Shown here: piece by piece, positions 32,779 to 41,149 of the stretch | Position numbering within the stretch: position 1 is the first letter of the stretch | Layout: the number at the start of each line of letters is the position of its first letter | Source of the DNA: Mycobacterium conspicuum | GTDB lineage: Bacteria > Actinomycetota > Actinomycetes > Mycobacteriales > Mycobacteriaceae | Assembly (NCBI RefSeq): GCF_010730195.1 | Contig: NZ_AP022613.1 | Coordinates: 3,596,001-3,660,000, forward strand | Direction of reading: 5' to 3' | Length of the DNA stretch: 64,000 bases | Translations under genes and position numbers: made by a program | The notes under the pieces: model-generated | Seen by the model: the letters and a program-made list of their open reading frames with translations, nothing else | Database searches by the model: none | Told to the model about the DNA's origin: nothing

Positions 32779-34131
32779 TCACCACAGCACGCCTCGACTG
32801 AGATATGGGCCACCGTTCGGGTCGTACTGCGAGTAGCCCTGGTTGACGATCGGTGTGAGGAAGTTGTTCAGGCCGTTGATAATTGGGGCCGGAACACCGA
32901 GCTGCTCAAGCGGCATCAGCAGCGGAAGAGTGGTCGTGGGGATCATGTAGGTGGTCGTGGTCCCGCCCAGCGCGTTGGTCACCGAGGACACCTCCACCGC
33001 GTCAGCCGGCGAGGCGAACGCGGTCGGTGTGTGCAAGTACGGCACTCCTGCCAGTGCGTTCACGTCGGCCAGCAGATGCCAGGGACGGTCGGGGAAATCG
33101 GCCCAGCCGTCGTACTGGGTATACACGACGGTCGTGTTGTATTGGCTTACGGGCGCAGCCCCCAGGGTGTACCCCACGCCCCCGATGTGCATCCCGACGC
33201 GCAGGAAGGTCTCGGCCAGGCCGCGCTCGGGATTGGCGAACTCGACGAACGTCAGCATGCTCGGCGATGGGGCGTTCGGGGCGTGGGCCAAATAGGCTTC
33301 CTCGCGGTCGATGACGATCGCGCCCTCCGATAGGCCCGTCACCACCACCGATTGGCCGCTGCTCACGGCATCGAGAATGGCGGTGTTCAGCGCCCGCTGA
33401 CCGATCGCGAAGGACTCGTTTGCGGTGGGCTTGAACAAGCCGCTGATCAAGCCGGCGGCCGCAGGATAGTTCACCACCCTTGGCGTGATACCGGGCAACC
33501 AATTCTTACCAATCATCCCGTTCAGCGCCGCGTATTGCCAGGACGTCTCGGCGCCGGTGAGACGACCCGGGGCCGCACCCGGGACAGCGATAACGATCCC
33601 GCTGGGCGAACCTGCCGCCACCTGCTGCCACGGCATCAGCTGCCCGACGGCCACCGAAGCCTCCGCGTGATAGCCCACCATCGCGGCCACATCCTGGGCC
33701 CACATCTGCTCGTACTCGGCCTCGACCGCCGCGATCGCCGACGCGTTCTGCCCGAAGACGTTGGCGCCCGCCAGGGACCGCAGCCGTGCGCGATTGGCCG
33801 CGACCACCGCCGGGTGCACCGTCGCGGCAAACGCCGCGTCGAACGCCGCGGCCACCGCCGTGGCCTGGGCGGCCGCTTGCTTGGCGTGGATGGCCGCAAG
33901 ATGCAGCCACGACACGTACGCGGCGGCCAAACCCCTCATCGAAGCGGACGACGCGCCTCGCCACCACCCCGACAGGTTCGACGTCACGGATGCGAACGAG
34001 GACGCCGCCGAAGGCAACTCGGCGGCCAGGCCATCCCACGCCGTCGCCGCCGCCAGCATCGAACCCGCCCCGGCACCGCTGTGCAGGCGCAGCGAATTGA
34101 CCTCTGGCGGAGCGACCAAAAAATCCGTCAC
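32779..34131 (-). CDS. PPE-family protein with C-terminal PE-PPE hydrolase domain
   Basis: 450 residues from the GTG at 34131 (TDFLVAPPEVNSLRL); the PPE motif is at residues 8-10. Residues 1-180 are the helical PPE domain, with the W-x-G-like SGWWRGASSASM turn. Residues about 200-420 are a PE-PPE alpha/beta-hydrolase domain with a GLSEGA nucleophile elbow (GxSxG). Such proteins are exported by ESX (type VII) systems and some are cell-surface esterases. No PE partner or esx gene is next to it, so its secretion partner lies elsewhere. Confidence 0.88.
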   Translation of the reverse strand: MTDFLVAPPEVNSLRLHSGAGAGSMLAAATAWDGLAAELPSAASSFASVTSNLSGWWRGASSASMRGLAAAYVSWLHLAAIHAKQAAAQATAVAAAFDAAFAATVHPAVVAANRARLRSLAGANVFGQNASAIAAVEAEYEQMWAQDVAAMVGYHAEASVAVGQLMPWQQVAAGSPSGIVIAVPGAAPGRLTGAETSWQYAALNGMIGKNWLPGITPRVVNYPAAAGLISGLFKPTANESFAIGQRALNTAILDAVSSGQSVVVTGLSEGAIVIDREEAYLAHAPNAPSPSMLTFVEFANPERGLAETFLRVGMHIGGVGYTLGAAPVSQYNTTVVYTQYDGWADFPDRPWHLLADVNALAGVPYLHTPTAFASPADAVEVSSVTNALGGTTTTYMIPTTTLPLLMPLEQLGVPAPIINGLNNFLTPIVNQGYSQYDPNGGPYLSRGVLW

Positions 34132-34253
34132 AGCGGCCTTTCGGCTGACCGTTTGTAACGCCGTACCGTAGGACGGCGGCGTGTACGCCGGATGGCCGGG
34201 ACGTTGCCGTCTTGTTTTCAGCCGGCCGAGCGCATCCGCGTACGGTGGCAACC

Positions 34254-35231
34254 ATGAAATATATCGACGTCGGCGGAATCGGCAAAGTAAGCCGGATCGG
34301 GCTGGGCACCTGGCAATTCGGCTCCCGCGAATGGGGCTACGGCGACAGCTACGCCGCCGGCACCGCGCGCGAGATCGTCAAGCGCGCCCTCGACCTGGGG
34401 ATCACCCTGTTCGACACCGCCGAGGTATACGGCCTGGGCAAGAGCGAGCGGATCCTCGGCGAGGCGCTCGGCGATCGGCGCGCCGACGTCGCGGTGGCCA
34501 GCAAAATCATGCCGATCGCGCCGTTTCCGGCGGTGATCAAGCAGCGCGCCCGCGCCAGTGCCCGGCGGCTGCGACTGGACCGCATCCCGCTTTACCAGAT
34601 ACACCAGCCCAACCCGGTGGTCCCCGACTCGGTGATCATGCCCGGAATGCGCAGCCTGCTCGACGGCGGCGAGATCGGCGCGGCCGGCGTTTCGAACTAC
34701 TCGCTCGAACGGTGGCAGCGGGCCGATGCCGCCCTGGGCCGCCCGGTCATCAGCAACCAGGTCGACTTCTCGCTCGCGCGCCCCGGTGCGCTCGAGGACC
34801 TCGTCCCGTTCGCCGAGCGCGAGAACCGCATCGTGATCGCGTACAGCCCACTCGCGCAAGGACTATTGGGCGGCAAATATGGTCTGAACAACCGGTCGGG
34901 CGGTGTCCGCGCGGTGAACTCCTTGTTCGGCACGGAGAACCTGCGCCGCATCGAGCCGCTGCTCCAGACGCTGCGCGACGTCGCCGCGGAAGCCGACGCC
35001 AAGCCGGCCCAGGTGGCGCTGGCCTGGCTGATCAGCTTGCCGGGCGTGGTCGCCATTCCCGGGGCGTCCAGCGTCGAGCAGCTCGAGTTCAACGTGGCCG
35101 CAGCCGAAATCGAGCTGAGTGCGACCTCGCGCGACGCGCTCACCGCGGCGGCGCGCGCGTTCCGCCCGGTGTCGACAACGCGCTTCCTCACCGATACGCT
35201 GCGCGAACGGTTTACGAATGCAGCACCGTAA
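34254..35231 (+). CDS. aldo/keto reductase
   Basis: 325 residues from the ATG at 34254. AKR landmarks are in order: IGLGTWQFGS, the catalytic Asp/Tyr in LFDTAEVYGLGKSE, Lys in VASKIMP, His in YQIHQPNP, then SNYSLERW and the NADP-binding IPGASSVEQLEFN near the end. From memory it matches Rv2298. It should reduce an aldehyde or ketone with NADPH. It is divergent from the PPE gene and converges with the acyl-CoA dehydrogenase-like gene 18 bases downstream. Confidence 0.85.
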   Translation: MKYIDVGGIGKVSRIGLGTWQFGSREWGYGDSYAAGTAREIVKRALDLGITLFDTAEVYGLGKSERILGEALGDRRADVAVASKIMPIAPFPAVIKQRARASARRLRLDRIPLYQIHQPNPVVPDSVIMPGMRSLLDGGEIGAAGVSNYSLERWQRADAALGRPVISNQVDFSLARPGALEDLVPFAERENRIVIAYSPLAQGLLGGKYGLNNRSGGVRAVNSLFGTENLRRIEPLLQTLRDVAAEADAKPAQVALAWLISLPGVVAIPGASSVEQLEFNVAAAEIELSATSRDALTAAARAFRPVSTTRFLTDTLRERFTNAAP

Positions 35232-35249
35232 TGCGTTGCCGCGCAAGGA

Positions 35250-36212
35250 TTATCGGACGCCGTTGCGCTCGCAGATGCGCCCGGCGAGACGGCCGAGTTC
35301 GGCGAGGTCGCGCTCGGCGTGGCTTTGCCGGATGTAGATCGACAGGTCGGCGACCCGCTGGGCGTGCCGTCCGTCCTGGCAGAGGGGGCCCGGGCCCAAT
35401 GCCCGGCCGGTGCGGGTGATGGCCTCGTCCACCGCGTGTTCCACAATGCTGCGGGTCCGCCGGGCCAGCAGTTCGGCGATGCCGCTCCGATCGAACGGAT
35501 CGGCGTCGATCTGGGCGGCCGCCGAGGCAAGCATCGCATCGCTGGCGGCAAGGGCGGCGTCCACGGCGCCCAGGTGCGCCAGCGCGTAGGCATCGGCCGA
35601 TTCGCTTCCCGCGCAACGGTACAACGGGTCGGCAACCCTGCGTGCGCCGCCGAGCCAGCAGGCAGCCACGCCGATCGCGCCATGCCAGAAGCCGGGTCGA
35701 TTCAGGTAGTCGCCGGGTTCCCCGACGGCGACGGCGTGCGCATTGGTGAACTGCACGGACCGGGTGTCGCTGCCGGCCATCCCGGGGTTCCACCACGTGC
35801 TGGGCAGCGGTCTGACGATCGGGTCGACCACCGGCACCGCAAACAGCCCGCGGCGTCCGTCCTTGAGGCGCGCGGTCACCAGCGCGTGGGTGCAGAACCC
35901 GGCGCCCGAACACCACACCTTCGTGCCGTTCAGGCTGAACACATCGTCACCGAGGTGGGTGGCGGTCAATACGGCGTCGGATGATTCGGCGGCCCAGACG
36001 CCCCAGAGTTGGTCCGGGTCCGGCGGCTTGCCGCCTAGCTCGTCGAGTATCGCCACCGCGTCGACGTGCGCCTCGGCAATGCGTGCCGCGACGATGTCCT
36101 CCTCGGCCAGTAACCCGAGACGGCGCCAGCGTTCGGCGGTGCGCCCCGATGCGGGCAGCGGCAGTTCCAATCGTCCGGACTCGAGCCAATGCCGTACCAA
36201 GCCTGCCGTCAC
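35250..36212 (-). CDS. acyl-CoA dehydrogenase-like protein
   Basis: 320 residues from the GTG at 36212 (VTAGLVRHWLESG); the frame is open to 36269. The middle domain pattern GVWAAESSDAVLTATHLGDDVFSLNGTKVWCSGAGFCTHALVTARL is that of acyl-CoA dehydrogenases, with the flavin-contacting beta region. It is shorter than typical members (about 380-400), and I cannot see the usual catalytic Glu, so it may have a different or regulatory role. It has no redox partner nearby. Confidence 0.65.
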   Translation of the reverse strand: MTAGLVRHWLESGRLELPLPASGRTAERWRRLGLLAEEDIVAARIAEAHVDAVAILDELGGKPPDPDQLWGVWAAESSDAVLTATHLGDDVFSLNGTKVWCSGAGFCTHALVTARLKDGRRGLFAVPVVDPIVRPLPSTWWNPGMAGSDTRSVQFTNAHAVAVGEPGDYLNRPGFWHGAIGVAACWLGGARRVADPLYRCAGSESADAYALAHLGAVDAALAASDAMLASAAAQIDADPFDRSGIAELLARRTRSIVEHAVDEAITRTGRALGPGPLCQDGRHAQRVADLSIYIRQSHAERDLAELGRLAGRICERNGVR

Positions 36213-36295
36213 TCGCAAGCTCCCAGGATTGACATAAATCTTTGGTTGCCCACTTGAGCGCGTGTCCAATCCTCATGCGGGTATGCCTCTTGGCA

Positions 36296-36868
36296 ATGAC
36301 GACCCAAGAAAATTCGTTGCGGGAGGCGCTGCGCAACGCTGCATCAGCCCTCAAAGAGCACGGCCCGCGGTTCGCATTGGCCGGTAGCTACGCATTGTGG
36401 GCGTACGGCGCGCCCGAACCCAGCCACGACGCGGACATCGTGGTCACCGAAACTGACGCGGCTGCGGCCGCCGCCACGCTGCGCGACGCCGGATTTGCGA
36501 TTGAGCATCCCCCCGAGGACTGGCTGTTCAAGGCGCGCGCAGGTGAGGCGGTGGTCGACGTGCTACACCGCATCAACGGCGTGCCCGTGCAAGACGCCAC
36601 CCTGGACCGGGCCGAACAGCGCGACGTGCTGGCGATCGGGATGCCGGTGCTGCCGCCGACGATCGTCCTGGTCCAAAAGCTGCGCTCGCTGGGCGAGCAT
36701 CACTGCGACTTCGCGTCGCTGCTACCCGCGGTGCGGGCGATCCGCGAGCGGCTGGACTGGGACCTGATCGACGCCGAGACCGCGGACAACGATTTCGCCG
36801 TCGCGTTCCTCGTGCTGGCCGGCCGGCTCGGGCTCATCGACCGAGAACGCGGACATACCAATCCGTGA
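36296..36868 (+). CDS. nucleotidyltransferase-fold protein (AbiEii/MNT-like)
   Basis: 190 residues from the ATG at 36296. The nucleotidyltransferase motif is clear: Gly30-Ser31 in ALAGSYALWAYGAPEPSHDADIVV with the acidic pair Asp45 and Asp47. The rest (VVDVLHRINGVPVQDATLDRAEQ, then PTIVLVQKLRSLGEHHCDF) is like AbiEii/MNT-type toxin or antitoxin nucleotidyltransferases. No HEPN or AbiEi partner gene is adjacent, so it is either an orphan or has another role. Confidence 0.7.
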   Translation: MTTQENSLREALRNAASALKEHGPRFALAGSYALWAYGAPEPSHDADIVVTETDAAAAAATLRDAGFAIEHPPEDWLFKARAGEAVVDVLHRINGVPVQDATLDRAEQRDVLAIGMPVLPPTIVLVQKLRSLGEHHCDFASLLPAVRAIRERLDWDLIDAETADNDFAVAFLVLAGRLGLIDRERGHTNP

Positions 36869-36912
36869 CGGATGCCACGCGTTTGAGCCGGGAGAAACCG
36901 GAAACCCCTTCG

Positions 36913-36932
36913 TTCGCAGGTATCCCTGCGAA
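36913..36932 (+). promoter_or_regulatory. stem-loop in the leader of the CsbD-like gene
   Basis: TTCGCAGG, loop TATC, CCTGCGAA forms a perfect 8-base stem with a tetraloop 22 bases upstream of the ATG, just before the ribosome-binding site GGGAGG. It may stabilise the message or regulate its translation. Confidence 0.45.
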
Positions 36933-36954
36933 ACAACCGAGACGGGAGGAATTC

Positions 36955-37188
36955 ATGGCGGAGAAAGGTGGTCCCCAAGAGGCCGTCGAAGGTGTCGTCG
37001 AGGGCGCGAAAGGCAAGGCAAAGGAAGTTTTCGGCGCCGTAACGGGCCGCGATGACGTCAAGCGTGAGGGCGAGGCTCAGCAGGACAAGGGCGACGCGCA
37101 ACGCGACGCCGCGAAGAAGGAGGCGGAGGCCGAATCCGCGCGCGGTGCTGCCAGTGCGTCAGAAGAACGCCAAAAGGCCAATCAGTAG
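36955..37188 (+). CDS. CsbD-like stress protein (MBP1-like)
   Basis: 77 residues from the ATG at 36955 with GGGAGG upstream. The protein is hydrophilic and charged: EAVEGVVEGAKGKAKEVFGAVTGRDD is the CsbD-type helix, followed by a long Lys/Glu/Ala helix ending SEERQKANQ. It is probably cytosolic and general-stress related. From memory it resembles the protein named microaggregate-binding protein 1 in M. avium. It has a stem-loop in its leader and a terminator after it, so it appears to be a single-gene transcript. Confidence 0.75.
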   Translation: MAEKGGPQEAVEGVVEGAKGKAKEVFGAVTGRDDVKREGEAQQDKGDAQRDAAKKEAEAESARGAASASEERQKANQ

Positions 37189-37200
37189 CTCGTCAGGGCG

Positions 37201-37240
37201 AGGGGCTCAGTCCGAGATCGGGCTGGGCCCCTTCTCTTTC
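37201..37240 (+). terminator. rho-independent-like terminator of the CsbD-like gene
   Basis: AGGGGCTCAG (37201-37210) pairs with CTGGGCCCCT (37223-37232) with one G-U wobble, followed by TCTCTTTC. It begins 13 bases after the CsbD stop and runs into the 3' end of the convergent HAD gene. Confidence 0.6.
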
Positions 37241-37926
37241 GTCAGCAAGCGCGCGATCGGGGTGTCGTCAATATGCTTCAGCAGGTCGTCGGCATTCTCG
37301 AAAACCATGACTGCACCGGCCTTTTCGAGCTCGCCTCGCGATACCCCGCCACTGAGCACCCCGATGCTTGTCACGTGCGCGCGCGCACACGCCTCGGCAT
37401 CCCAAACCGCATCACCGACGAAGACGGCCCGGTCGGCGGACACTCCCGCGCGCTCCAACGCGACGTGGATGATGTCGGGCTTCGGCTTGGCGGTATCCAC
37501 GTCGGCGGCCGAGGTGATCGCCGAAACCAGGTCATCGCTGTCGAGAACCTTTCGCAGCAAGGCCAATTCGTCGTCGGGGGCCGACGTGGCGAAGACCACC
37601 TGCAGACCAAGGTCCGCCACCCGGTGCAGCAGCGTGCGCGCGCCCGGAAGCGGACGCAGCAACGGCGCCATCTCGGCATAGAACTGAGAGTGCAAGTCCT
37701 TCAGCCGCTTTTGCGTCGAATCGGGCGCGTCGTCGGAGAACGAACGCACCAGGGTCGACCCGTCCATCCCTATCGAGCGGTGAATCCGCCACGTTTCCAC
37801 CTCGATGCCGATCTCGGCGAACGCGCGCTGCCACGCGTGGATGTGCAGGTAGTTCGAGTCAACCAGGGTGCCATCGATGTCGAACAGGACGGCCGGAGGC
37901 GGCCCGCCAATTTCGTTGTCCGCCAT
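37207..37926 (-). CDS. HAD-superfamily phosphatase/phosphomutase
   Basis: 239 residues from the ATG at 37926. HAD motif I is FDIDGTLVDSN (nucleophile Asp16, Asp18). Motif II is in FATSAPDDE, motif III is the Lys of AKPKPD, and motif IV is FVGDAVWDAEA. The cap insertion (NYLHIHAWQRAFAEIGIEV) is like the beta-phosphoglucomutase/phosphoglycolate phosphatase group. Substrate not determined. It starts 2 bases after the membrane protein gene at 37929 and is coupled to it. Confidence 0.8.
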   Translation of the reverse strand: MADNEIGGPPPAVLFDIDGTLVDSNYLHIHAWQRAFAEIGIEVETWRIHRSIGMDGSTLVRSFSDDAPDSTQKRLKDLHSQFYAEMAPLLRPLPGARTLLHRVADLGLQVVFATSAPDDELALLRKVLDSDDLVSAITSAADVDTAKPKPDIIHVALERAGVSADRAVFVGDAVWDAEACARAHVTSIGVLSGGVSRGELEKAGAVMVFENADDLLKHIDDTPIARLLTKEKGPSPISD

Positions 37927-37928
37927 CG

Positions 37929-38318
37929 CTATTTGCTGAACAACATCGACGTGAGGGCGACGTCGCCGAGCAGCAGCGCCAAACCCCACAGCGGAACGAA
38001 AAAGCCGCGTCGGCGGGTCGCGGTGAACAACGACGCGACGATGGTCAAGGCGGCTATCACCGGTGCGCCGTAGAGAAGCACGCCATACACCAGACCGTGT
38101 GGCCCCAGCGCGGGACACCGCGCGCCGCTGCACGATGCGGTGCTCATCGCGGCGCCTAGGTCGAAGATCATCACCAGCGCCGCCGCGGGCACCGTCAGCA
38201 ACGCCAATGCCCAGTTCACCCAGACCCGTGGCCGCCGATGCGCCGGCTCGTTGCCGGGCGGTGGTTGGATCCCCGTGTCGGAGGTCGGCCCGGTTGTGTC
38301 GCGGTGCTGCACGTCCAT
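37929..38318 (-). CDS. small membrane protein
   Basis: 129 residues. A polar, Pro-rich N-terminus (1-32) is followed by three hydrophobic helices: VNWALALLTVPAAALVMIFDLGAAM, LVYGVLLYGAPVIAALTIVASLF and FFVPLWGLALLLGDVALTSMLF. A CSGARC pair lies in the loop between the first two. I recognise no family. It lies upstream of and next to the HAD gene. Confidence 0.6.
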   Translation of the reverse strand: MDVQHRDTTGPTSDTGIQPPPGNEPAHRRPRVWVNWALALLTVPAAALVMIFDLGAAMSTASCSGARCPALGPHGLVYGVLLYGAPVIAALTIVASLFTATRRRGFFVPLWGLALLLGDVALTSMLFSK

Positions 38319-38403
38319 CAGCGCCTCCCTTCGCTTCGCGATCCTTCTCGACTACCCGTGCTGGGGTCGCATAAACGCTGGTAACGGCTGCCAGCGCGCG
38401 GCG

Positions 38404-38604
38404 TCATCGGCGCCCGGGGCGCAGCTGAATGCCCCCGGTGTCGTCGAAATGGGCCCAGCGCCCGTCGTCGTTCACCTCGATGCGCCAGCCCGGTTCGGCG
38501 GTGTCAACGGAGTCGGCAAACCACGCGTGCGCGCCCTCGGCGCTGTCTAAATCCCTGGTCGCGACGACCTTGCCGTGCGGATCGATCACCCTGAACGCAA
38601 CCAT
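38404..38604 (-). CDS. small hypothetical protein
   Basis: 66 residues: VAFRVIDPHGKVVATRDLDSAEGAHAWFADSV, then GWRIEVNDDGRWAHFDDTGGI. It is acidic, probably cytosolic, with a regular strand-helix-strand pattern. The ATG at 38604 is followed by consistent coding bias. I know no function. Nothing else is visible in the short gaps on either side. Confidence 0.55.
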   Translation of the reverse strand: MVAFRVIDPHGKVVATRDLDSAEGAHAWFADSVDTAEPGWRIEVNDDGRWAHFDDTGGIQLRPGRR

Positions 38605-38670
38605 GCGAGAGTGATTATCCCCGCCGATCGAATTTCAATCGCGCTCCCGGCGTCTCGCTGCGCGCGGGAC

Positions 38671-39534
38671 CTAGACTGGCGCGCGTGCCAGGGTCGCCCC
38701 GGCGATGTTGTTCAAATGCGCGGTGGCGACCTCAACCGCGCTCTGCCCGGCGAGGACAGGAACGCTCTGGTAGCTGATGTGGGGCAAGGCCGGCGGGGTG
38801 GATCCATAGAAGGTGACCGCGAGGTCGATCGCCTCGACGAGCGCCGCGCCGCCGACGATCGGATCGGTCACCATGGTCAGCACCTGCTGCGCCAGGCTCC
38901 CGCGACCCGTGAGCCCGGCGATCACCGCCACCATCACGTTGATATCGATGCCGATCTGAATCGCTGACTTGTACACCGCGGTGATGTCGGCTCCCGCCGT
39001 GTCATTCGGCGTTGTGGCGTAGAGATCGCCGGGATTGGCGAAATCCCACCACGTGTCAACGCCGTTGGCGTCCTTCGGGATCTGCTCGGCCGTCAGGTTC
39101 GTGGCGGCGATACCGCGGCCGCCCGGGTCTTCGCCGCCGGGGAACGTGTGGGCGCTGAGCCGCCATGGATTGCCGAAGGTGTAGCCGCCGATCAGGTTTG
39201 GCCGCGCCGACTGCAACGACCCGGTCATGATCTCGGCGAGAAGGCGCGACGCGGCCTCCGCGCCATGCCCGTAGCCGCCGAGCGCGAAGGTCTGGTGCGG
39301 GTTGGCATCGATCCACGCCGTCGCATTGGCGACCGCGATCTCGACCGATTCCGCGTAGCTCGGCGACGCCGGCGCGTCGGCCGGTGTCGGCCCAAACGAC
39401 CAGGGCGCGTCGACGGGCACTTCGAACACGAGATCGGGATCGGCGGCGCCGACCACGTCGGACGGGTAGCCGGTCCCGGGATCGGCCCACGAGCCGGCGA
39501 AGGTGAGCACCGCGTGGCGCTTCCTCTCAGTCAC
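38671..39534 (-). CDS. LysB/cutinase-like protein lacking the nucleophile serine
   Basis: 287 residues. The start HAVLTFAGSWADPGTGYPSDVV and the following layout resemble mycobacteriophage lysin B, the mycolyl-arabinogalactan esterase. At the nucleophile elbow the sequence reads LGGYGHGAEAAS: the Ser of G-Y-S-x-G is Gly89. Other hydrolase features (a late Asp/His region, YTFGNPWR) remain. It has no signal peptide. It may be catalytically dead, with a binding or regulatory role, or may use another residue. It is not surrounded by phage genes. Confidence 0.65.
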   Translation of the reverse strand: MTERKRHAVLTFAGSWADPGTGYPSDVVGAADPDLVFEVPVDAPWSFGPTPADAPASPSYAESVEIAVANATAWIDANPHQTFALGGYGHGAEAASRLLAEIMTGSLQSARPNLIGGYTFGNPWRLSAHTFPGGEDPGGRGIAATNLTAEQIPKDANGVDTWWDFANPGDLYATTPNDTAGADITAVYKSAIQIGIDINVMVAVIAGLTGRGSLAQQVLTMVTDPIVGGAALVEAIDLAVTFYGSTPPALPHISYQSVPVLAGQSAVEVATAHLNNIAGATLARAPV

Positions 39535-39643
39535 ACCGTCTTTCCCTTCCGCTTCCGGCGTCGTGAGTGTTCGGCTAAGCGTAGGCGGCGCACGTCGTCG
39601 TGTGTCATCGTGGTCGACGGATGTTCGGACGGGCCGACTTTGA

Positions 39644-41146
39644 ATGGGATGCGCATTGAATCTGTTCGCGATACTGGACCAGGCCGCCGCGCGGTTTCCC
39701 GAGCGCGGCGCCCTCTACGACGGTGAGCGCCGGCTGTGCACGTGGCTCGAGTTGCGTGAACGCGCGCTGCGCATCGCCACGGCCATCCGCACGCAGCACG
39801 CCGCGGGGACGCGCATCGCCATCGCCAGCGAGAACTGTCCCGAGATCGTGGAGTTGATGTTCTCGGTCTGGGCCGCCGAGTGCGTGCTCGTCCCGATCAA
39901 TTTCAAGCTTCATCCCAGGGAGATGGTGCAGATCCTCGACGACGCGGACGTCTCGCTGGTGTTCGCCTCGGAGAAGATTGCACCGGGCCTGGCCGACCTG
40001 ACAACCATCCCGATCGAAATTCTGACCGCCGAATGCCTTTCGCGCTGGCGTGCGGCACCCGAGGCCGTTCCGCCGTGCACCGATGCGTCGACATTGGCCT
40101 GGCTGTTCTATACCAGCGGGACGACCGGGCGATCGAAGGGCGCGATGCTGAGCCACCGCAGCCTGACCGCGATGACGGTCGCCCATCTCGCCGACATCGA
40201 CAGCCCGGACGAGGACTGCAGCCTGATCCACGGCGCCCCGATGTCCCACGGTTCGGGGCTCTACGTTCTGCCCTACGTGCTGCGCGGCGCGCGGCAGGTC
40301 ATACCCACATCCGGCGCGTTCGACCCCGACGAATTCCTGGATCTGTGCGGACACCACCCCGGCTCGAGCGCGTTCCTTGCGCCGACCATGGTGCAGCGGC
40401 TCGTCGAAACCGGTCGCGCCCGCCCGGGCAATCTCCGCACGATCGTCTACGGCGGCGGCCCGATGTACGTCGAGAGCCTGAAGAAGGCGATGGCCGCGTT
40501 CGGTCCAATATTCGCCCAAATCTACGGCCAGGGCGAGTCGCCGATGACGATCACCGGTCTTCGGCGCGCCGACCACGAACGCGCCGACGACGCCATCCTG
40601 GGCTCCGTCGGCTACGCACGCTCGGGCATGGAGGTGGCCGTCCTGCGCAGCGACGGAACACCGGCGGCCGTCGACGAAGTCGGCGAAATCGTTTGCCGCG
40701 GTGACGCTCTCATGTCGGGCTACTGGAACAACCCGGCCGCCACCCAGGACACGCTCAAAGACGGCTGGATGTACACCGGCGACATGGGATCGTTCGACGC
40801 ACGCGGCTACCTCACGCTGCGCGACCGCTCCAAGGACGTGGTGATCAGCGGTGGCAGCAACATCTATCCGCGCGAGGTCGAAGAAGTGCTCCTCGAGCAC
40901 CCCGGGGTGTCGGAGGCTTGTGTGGTCGGCGCACCCGACGCCGAATGGGGCGAGGTGGTGGTGGCGTTCATCGTCGGCTCAGCCGAAGCCGGCGAGCTGG
41001 ACGCGCACCTGCTGCAACGCATCGCCCGGTTCAAGCGGCCCAAACGCTATCTGTTCGTCGACGAATTGCCGAAGAACAGCTACGGCAAGGTGCTCAAGCG
41101 TGAACTCCGGAATCGGTGTCTTCCAGCGAACGATCGATCCGACTGA
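39644..41146 (+). CDS. acyl-CoA synthetase/AMP-dependent ligase (FadD-like)
   Basis: 500 residues. It is an ANL-superfamily enzyme: phosphate loop FYTSGTTGRSKGAML (about 157-171), YGQGESPMTITG, TGDMGSFDARGYLTLRDRSKD, the hinge GGSNIYPREVEEVL, and the C-terminal catalytic Lys in KNSYGKVLKREL. It activates a carboxylate with ATP and ligates it to CoA. The first ATG at 39644 is used; a close internal TTG is an alternative. It converges with the WS/DGAT gene 3 bases downstream; substrate unknown. Confidence 0.88.
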   Translation: MGCALNLFAILDQAAARFPERGALYDGERRLCTWLELRERALRIATAIRTQHAAGTRIAIASENCPEIVELMFSVWAAECVLVPINFKLHPREMVQILDDADVSLVFASEKIAPGLADLTTIPIEILTAECLSRWRAAPEAVPPCTDASTLAWLFYTSGTTGRSKGAMLSHRSLTAMTVAHLADIDSPDEDCSLIHGAPMSHGSGLYVLPYVLRGARQVIPTSGAFDPDEFLDLCGHHPGSSAFLAPTMVQRLVETGRARPGNLRTIVYGGGPMYVESLKKAMAAFGPIFAQIYGQGESPMTITGLRRADHERADDAILGSVGYARSGMEVAVLRSDGTPAAVDEVGEIVCRGDALMSGYWNNPAATQDTLKDGWMYTGDMGSFDARGYLTLRDRSKDVVISGGSNIYPREVEEVLLEHPGVSEACVVGAPDAEWGEVVVAFIVGSAEAGELDAHLLQRIARFKRPKRYLFVDELPKNSYGKVLKRELRNRCLPANDRSD

Positions 41147-41149
41147 AAG

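Noticed and set aside
36296..37188. Nucleotidyltransferase plus CsbD-like gene considered as a toxin-antitoxin pair
   Set aside because: The second gene is a CsbD-type stress protein with its own leader and terminator, and no HEPN or AbiEi partner is seen.
38671..39534. LysB-like gene considered as evidence of a prophage
   Set aside because: No integrase, capsid, tail, holin or endolysin genes are nearby; the neighbours are ordinary chromosomal genes.
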